Positions 4,722 through 7,771 of a stretch of 7,771 nt of DNA are shown here, piece after piece (within the stretch, counting starts at the first letter, position 1; each line of letters begins with the position of its first letter). The notes under the pieces were generated by a model. It saw only the letters and a list, made by a program, of their open reading frames with translations, searched no databases and was not told the origin of the DNA. The translations under genes and the position numbers were made by a program. Source of the DNA: Gammaproteobacteria bacterium (GTDB lineage: Bacteria; Pseudomonadota; Gammaproteobacteria; Steroidobacterales; Steroidobacteraceae); assembly GCA_030040235.1 (NCBI GenBank), contig JASHUC010000439.1, positions 1 through 7,771 on the forward strand, in the 5' to 3' direction.

Positions 4722-7517
4722 ATGAGCACTGAGAAGCGAAACCTGACCCAGCCCGCCGTCTCGTTCGAGCTCGATGGCAGGACCGTCGAAGCCCGGCCGG
4801 GCGAGACGATCTGGGCTGTCGCGCAGCGCCTCGGCACGCATATTCCGCACCTTTGCCACAAGCCCGAGCCCGATTACCGCCCCGATGGCAATTGCCGCGC
4901 CTGCATGGTGGAGATCGAAGGCGAGCGTGTCCTTGCCCCTTCTTGCAAGCGCGCCCCGGCGAACGGCATGAAGGTGAAGACGGCGACCCCCAGGGCAGCG
5001 AAAGCCCGCGCGATGGTCATGGAGCTGCTCATCGCCGACCAGCCCGAGCGCGCAACGTCGCACGATCCGTCCTCGCACTTCTGGAGCCAGGCGGACTTCG
5101 TGGGCCTCACCGCGAGCCGTTTCCCCACGGAGCCACGCTGGAAAGCCGATGCGAGCCATCCGGCGATGCGCGTGAATCTCGATGCCTGCATTCAGTGCAA
5201 TCTCTGCGTGCGCGCGTGCCGTGAGATTCAGGTGAACGATGTGATCGGCATGGCCTACCGCTCTCACGGGGCGAAGGTGGTGTTCGACTTCGACGACCCG
5301 ATGGGACAGTCGACCTGTGTGGCGTGCGGAGAGTGTGTGCAGGCCTGCCCGACCGGAGCCCTCATGCCGGCCGCCTATCTCGATGCGAATCAAACCCGCA
5401 CCGTCTACCCGGACCGGTCGGTCGATTCGCTGTGCCCGTACTGTGGCGTCGGCTGTCAGGTCTCCTACAAGGTCAAGGACGACAGAATCCTCTACGCCGA
5501 GGGGCGCAACGGACCCGCCAACCACAACCGTTTGTGCGTCAAGGGACGCTTCGGGTTCGACTACGTCCACCATCCGCATCGCCTGACGAAGCCGTTGGTC
5601 CGGCTGGATCAGCGCGGCAAGGACGCCTACGACCAGGTGGATCCCGCCAATCCGTGGACGCATTTCCGGGAGGCGAGCTGGGAGGAGGCGCTGGACCGCG
5701 CTGCCGCGGGCCTCAAAAGCCTCCGCGACACTCACGGCGCGAAGGCGCTGGCCGGCTTCGGCTCCGCGAAAGGATCGAACGAGGAGGCGTATCTCTTCCA
5801 GAAGCTCGTCCGCACCGGCTTCGGATCGAACAACGTAGACCACTGCACACGGCTCTGCCATGCCTCCTCGGTGGCGGCTCTCATGGAAGGGCTCAACTCC
5901 GGAGCCGTCTCGGCGCCTTTCGCGGCGGCCCTCGATGCCGAGTTGATCATCGTCGTCGGGGCCAACCCGACGGTCAATCATCCGGTCGCGGCGACTTTCA
6001 TCAAGAACGCCGTGAAGCAGAAGGGTGCCAAGCTCATCGTCATCGACCCCCGCCGGCAGGCGCTATCGCGACACGCCTACCGGCACCTCTCCTTCAAGCC
6101 CGGCTCGGACGTTGCGCTGCTCAATGCGATGCTGAACGTGATCATCACGGAGAAGCTCTACAACGAGCAGTACATCGCCGAGTTCACCGAGAACTTCGCG
6201 GCACTCGAGGCGAGCATCATCGAATTCACTCCCGAGAGGATGGCCCCCGTGTGCGAGGTCGATGCAGAGACCCTGCGCGAAGTCGCGCGCCTCTCCGCCA
6301 CCTCGCGGGCCTCGATCATCTTCTGGGGCATGGGAATCAGTCAGCACGTGCACGGCACGGACAACGCGCGCTGTTTGATCGCACTCGCTCTCATCACGGG
6401 GCAGATCGGACGCAAGGGCACCGGCCTGCACCCGCTTCGCGGCCAGAACAACGTGCAGGGCGCCTCCGACGTGGGGCTCATCCCGATGGTGTATCCGGAC
6501 TACCAGTCGGTGGAAAAGGCGGAGGTGCGCAAGCTCTTCGAGACCTTCTGGGGCCGGCGCCTGGACCCCAAGACCGGGCTCACGGTGGTCGAGATCATGA
6601 ACGCGATCCACGCGGGTCAGATTCGCGGCATGTACATCGAGGGCGAGAATCCGGCGATGTCGGACCCCGACCTCAACCACGCACGGCAGGCCCTCGCGAA
6701 GCTCGAGCACCTCGTGGTTCAGGACCTGTTCCTCACCGAGACGGCCTTCCACGCCGACGTGGTCCTGCCGGCGTCGGCGTTTGCGGAGAAGGCCGGGACC
6801 TTCACCAACACCGACCGGCGCGTGCAGCTCGGCCGCCCGGTCCTCGAGCCTCCGGGTGATGCACGCCAGGACTTGTGGATCATCCAGGAGATCGCGCGGC
6901 GGCTCGGGCTCGATTGGCGCTATTGCGGACCGGCGGATGTGTTCGCCGAGATGACCAAGACCATGCCCTCGCTGGGCAACATCACCTGGGAGCGCCTGGA
7001 GCGCGAAGGAGCGGTGACCTATCCGGTCGCTGCGCCCGACGTGCCGGGCAAAGAGATCATATTCGACGATGGGTTCCCGACCGCCAGCAAGCGCGGCAAG
7101 ATCGTGCCGGCCCGCATTCGCCCGCCCGATGAGCTCCCCGATGTGGACTACCCCATGGTGCTTTCGACGGGGCGGGTACTCGAGCACTGGCACACCGGCG
7201 CGATGACTCGCCGTGCGGATGTGCTCGATGCGATCGAGCCCGAGGCGGTCGTCTTCATGGCACCGCGCGAGCTCCGGCGGCTCGATCTGGAGCCCGGGGA
7301 GATGCTGCGGATCGAGACGCGGCGCGGGGCGATCGAGTTGAAAGTCCGAGCCGACGGCGACGTACCGATCGGCATGGTCTTCATGCCGTTCTGCTACGCG
7401 GAAGCCGCCGCGAACCTGCTGACCAATCCCGCGCTCGATCCGGCGGGTAAGATTCCCGAGTTCAAGTTCTGCGCAGCCCGGGTCTCACCCGCTCGCAAGG
7501 TAGAGACCGTCGAGTAG
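4722..7517 (+). CDS. fdh1A: NAD-dependent formate dehydrogenase alpha subunit (Mo/W bis-MGD, Cys-type)
   Basis: This 931-residue catalytic subunit oxidises formate to CO2; enzymes of this type can also reduce CO2. Residues about 12-90 are a NuoG-like [2Fe-2S] ferredoxin domain (C45, C58, C61, C75). The next segment, around residues 105-130 (DQPERATSHDPSSHFW), has no cysteine, so the His-Cys3 cluster of NuoG and FdsA is absent. Two [4Fe-4S] motifs follow: C156/C159/C162/C166 and C199/C202/C205/C209. The catalytic part has a [4Fe-4S] site (C238, C241, C245, C272) and K274. HCTRLCHASSV supplies C379 as the metal ligand, followed by H380, and LRGQNNVQGASD supplies R573. The last 110 residues are the dinucleotide-binding domain (VLSTGRVLEHWHTG). 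C379 is a TGC codon, so no selenocysteine is needed. The overall layout matches tungsten-containing Fdh1 of Methylobacterium, but the choice between W and Mo cannot be read from sequence. No twin-arginine signal is present, so it is cytosolic. The ATG at 4722 lies 14 bp after fdh1B, with a weak ribosome-binding site. Confidence 0.96.
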   Translation: MSTEKRNLTQPAVSFELDGRTVEARPGETIWAVAQRLGTHIPHLCHKPEPDYRPDGNCRACMVEIEGERVLAPSCKRAPANGMKVKTATPRAAKARAMVMELLIADQPERATSHDPSSHFWSQADFVGLTASRFPTEPRWKADASHPAMRVNLDACIQCNLCVRACREIQVNDVIGMAYRSHGAKVVFDFDDPMGQSTCVACGECVQACPTGALMPAAYLDANQTRTVYPDRSVDSLCPYCGVGCQVSYKVKDDRILYAEGRNGPANHNRLCVKGRFGFDYVHHPHRLTKPLVRLDQRGKDAYDQVDPANPWTHFREASWEEALDRAAAGLKSLRDTHGAKALAGFGSAKGSNEEAYLFQKLVRTGFGSNNVDHCTRLCHASSVAALMEGLNSGAVSAPFAAALDAELIIVVGANPTVNHPVAATFIKNAVKQKGAKLIVIDPRRQALSRHAYRHLSFKPGSDVALLNAMLNVIITEKLYNEQYIAEFTENFAALEASIIEFTPERMAPVCEVDAETLREVARLSATSRASIIFWGMGISQHVHGTDNARCLIALALITGQIGRKGTGLHPLRGQNNVQGASDVGLIPMVYPDYQSVEKAEVRKLFETFWGRRLDPKTGLTVVEIMNAIHAGQIRGMYIEGENPAMSDPDLNHARQALAKLEHLVVQDLFLTETAFHADVVLPASAFAEKAGTFTNTDRRVQLGRPVLEPPGDARQDLWIIQEIARRLGLDWRYCGPADVFAEMTKTMPSLGNITWERLEREGAVTYPVAAPDVPGKEIIFDDGFPTASKRGKIVPARIRPPDELPDVDYPMVLSTGRVLEHWHTGAMTRRADVLDAIEPEAVVFMAPRELRRLDLEPGEMLRIETRRGAIELKVRADGDVPIGMVFMPFCYAEAAANLLTNPALDPAGKIPEFKFCAARVSPARKVETVE

Positions 7518-7533
7518 CGCGACCGGCGCTCGC

Positions 7534-7771
7534 TCAGCGGCCCCGCGGCGCTTGCAGGGTCTCGATCACGGTTGCGATCGGCACGGCATGCGCGCAGATC
7601 GCATCCGCCACCGCGGGGATGTCGTCGATATCGAGGACCGGGATCCGCGCGTTCGGGAAGGCCTGATCGCTCACGACGGCGACGATGCGCTCGTCCGCCG
7701 GGTGCAAGGGACTCTTGCCGACCGCTTGCCGAAAGACCTCGATCTTGGGGTGCCGCTCGCTCTTGTAGCCC
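7534..7771 (-). CDS. mobB: MobB-like molybdopterin-guanine dinucleotide biosynthesis protein, C-terminal part
   Basis: Reading the minus strand from the right edge gives 78 codons ending at TGA (7536-7534); the N-terminal part, with the expected P-loop, lies outside the window. The fragment begins GYKSERHPKIEVFR, the MobB signature of the G(F/Y)K...HPKIEV type. It continues with LHPADERIVAVVSD and IPVLDIDDIPAVADAI, which match the end of the MobB GTPase fold. MobB is a GTP-binding helper of MobA, which attaches GMP to molybdopterin to make the guanine dinucleotide cofactor. That cofactor is what the adjacent formate dehydrogenase alpha subunit binds. The gene converges on fdh1A with only 16 bp between the two stop codons, so it has its own promoter further right. 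The call rests on a short fragment but the motif is distinctive; a MobA-MobB fusion is possible. Confidence 0.8.
   Translation of the reverse strand, partial: GYKSERHPKIEVFRQAVGKSPLHPADERIVAVVSDQAFPNARIPVLDIDDIPAVADAICAHAVPIATVIETLQAPRGR

Noticed and set aside
4665..5981. Minus-strand open frame of 438 codons opposite the first part of fdh1A
   Set aside because: It mirrors the codon pattern of the real gene and has no domain signature.
5324..6859. Plus-strand open frame of 511 codons within fdh1A in another frame
   Set aside because: The translation is Arg/Gly/Pro-rich without any family motif, while the overlapping frame encodes an intact formate dehydrogenase.
6063..7193. Minus-strand open frame of 376 codons opposite the second half of fdh1A
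   Set aside because: Same reason: a GC-rich shadow frame with no recognisable features.
7518..7555. Bidirectional terminator between fdh1A and mobB
   Set aside because: Only four-pair stems such as CGCT/AGCG can be drawn, with no T-run on either strand.

Overview
The window is GC-rich, densely packed bacterial chromosome carrying ordinary metabolic genes, with codon use that looks even throughout. The protein families fit a proteobacterium, and the formate dehydrogenase closely recalls the Fdh1 type of Methylobacterium. The genus cannot be fixed from the sequence alone. I see no mobile element, tRNA, rRNA or CRISPR array.

Region 1 (1-2750, + strand) is a tight gene run. It holds the 3' end of a thiamine-diphosphate 2-oxoacid dehydrogenase E1 alpha gene, the complete E1 beta gene, an 80-residue free-standing lipoyl-domain protein, and an amidohydrolase-2 (ACMSD-like TIM-barrel) protein. 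The gaps are 32, 14 and 3 bp, so one transcript is likely. E1 would decarboxylate a 2-oxoacid and load the acyl group onto the lipoyl protein. No acyltransferase (E2 core) or E3 is visible, so the acyl acceptor and the substrate are unknown. The amidohydrolase probably prepares or processes the substrate. This is the least ordinary part of the window.

Region 2 (2751-2967) is a 217-bp intergenic stretch. It holds an AT-rich patch (about 2783-2812), a strong imperfect hairpin with a UUCG loop (2838-2867), and the leader of the next operon.

Region 3 (2968-7517, + strand) encodes a two-subunit soluble NAD-dependent formate dehydrogenase. The beta subunit is a NuoE-NuoF fusion (FMN, NADH site, [2Fe-2S] and [4Fe-4S]) that starts at TTG. 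The alpha subunit has a NuoG-like N-terminal iron-sulfur part and a Cys-type Mo/W bis-MGD catalytic part. Electrons from formate would pass from the metal centre through the alpha-subunit clusters to the beta-subunit clusters and FMN, and then to NAD+.

Region 4 (7534-7771, - strand) is the C-terminal part of a MobB-like protein of molybdopterin guanine dinucleotide synthesis. It converges on the alpha-subunit gene with a 16-bp gap, and its pathway supplies the cofactor that the dehydrogenase needs.

Nothing here is clearly a new system. The best leads are the E1/orphan-lipoyl/amidohydrolase set and the structured leader of the formate dehydrogenase operon.
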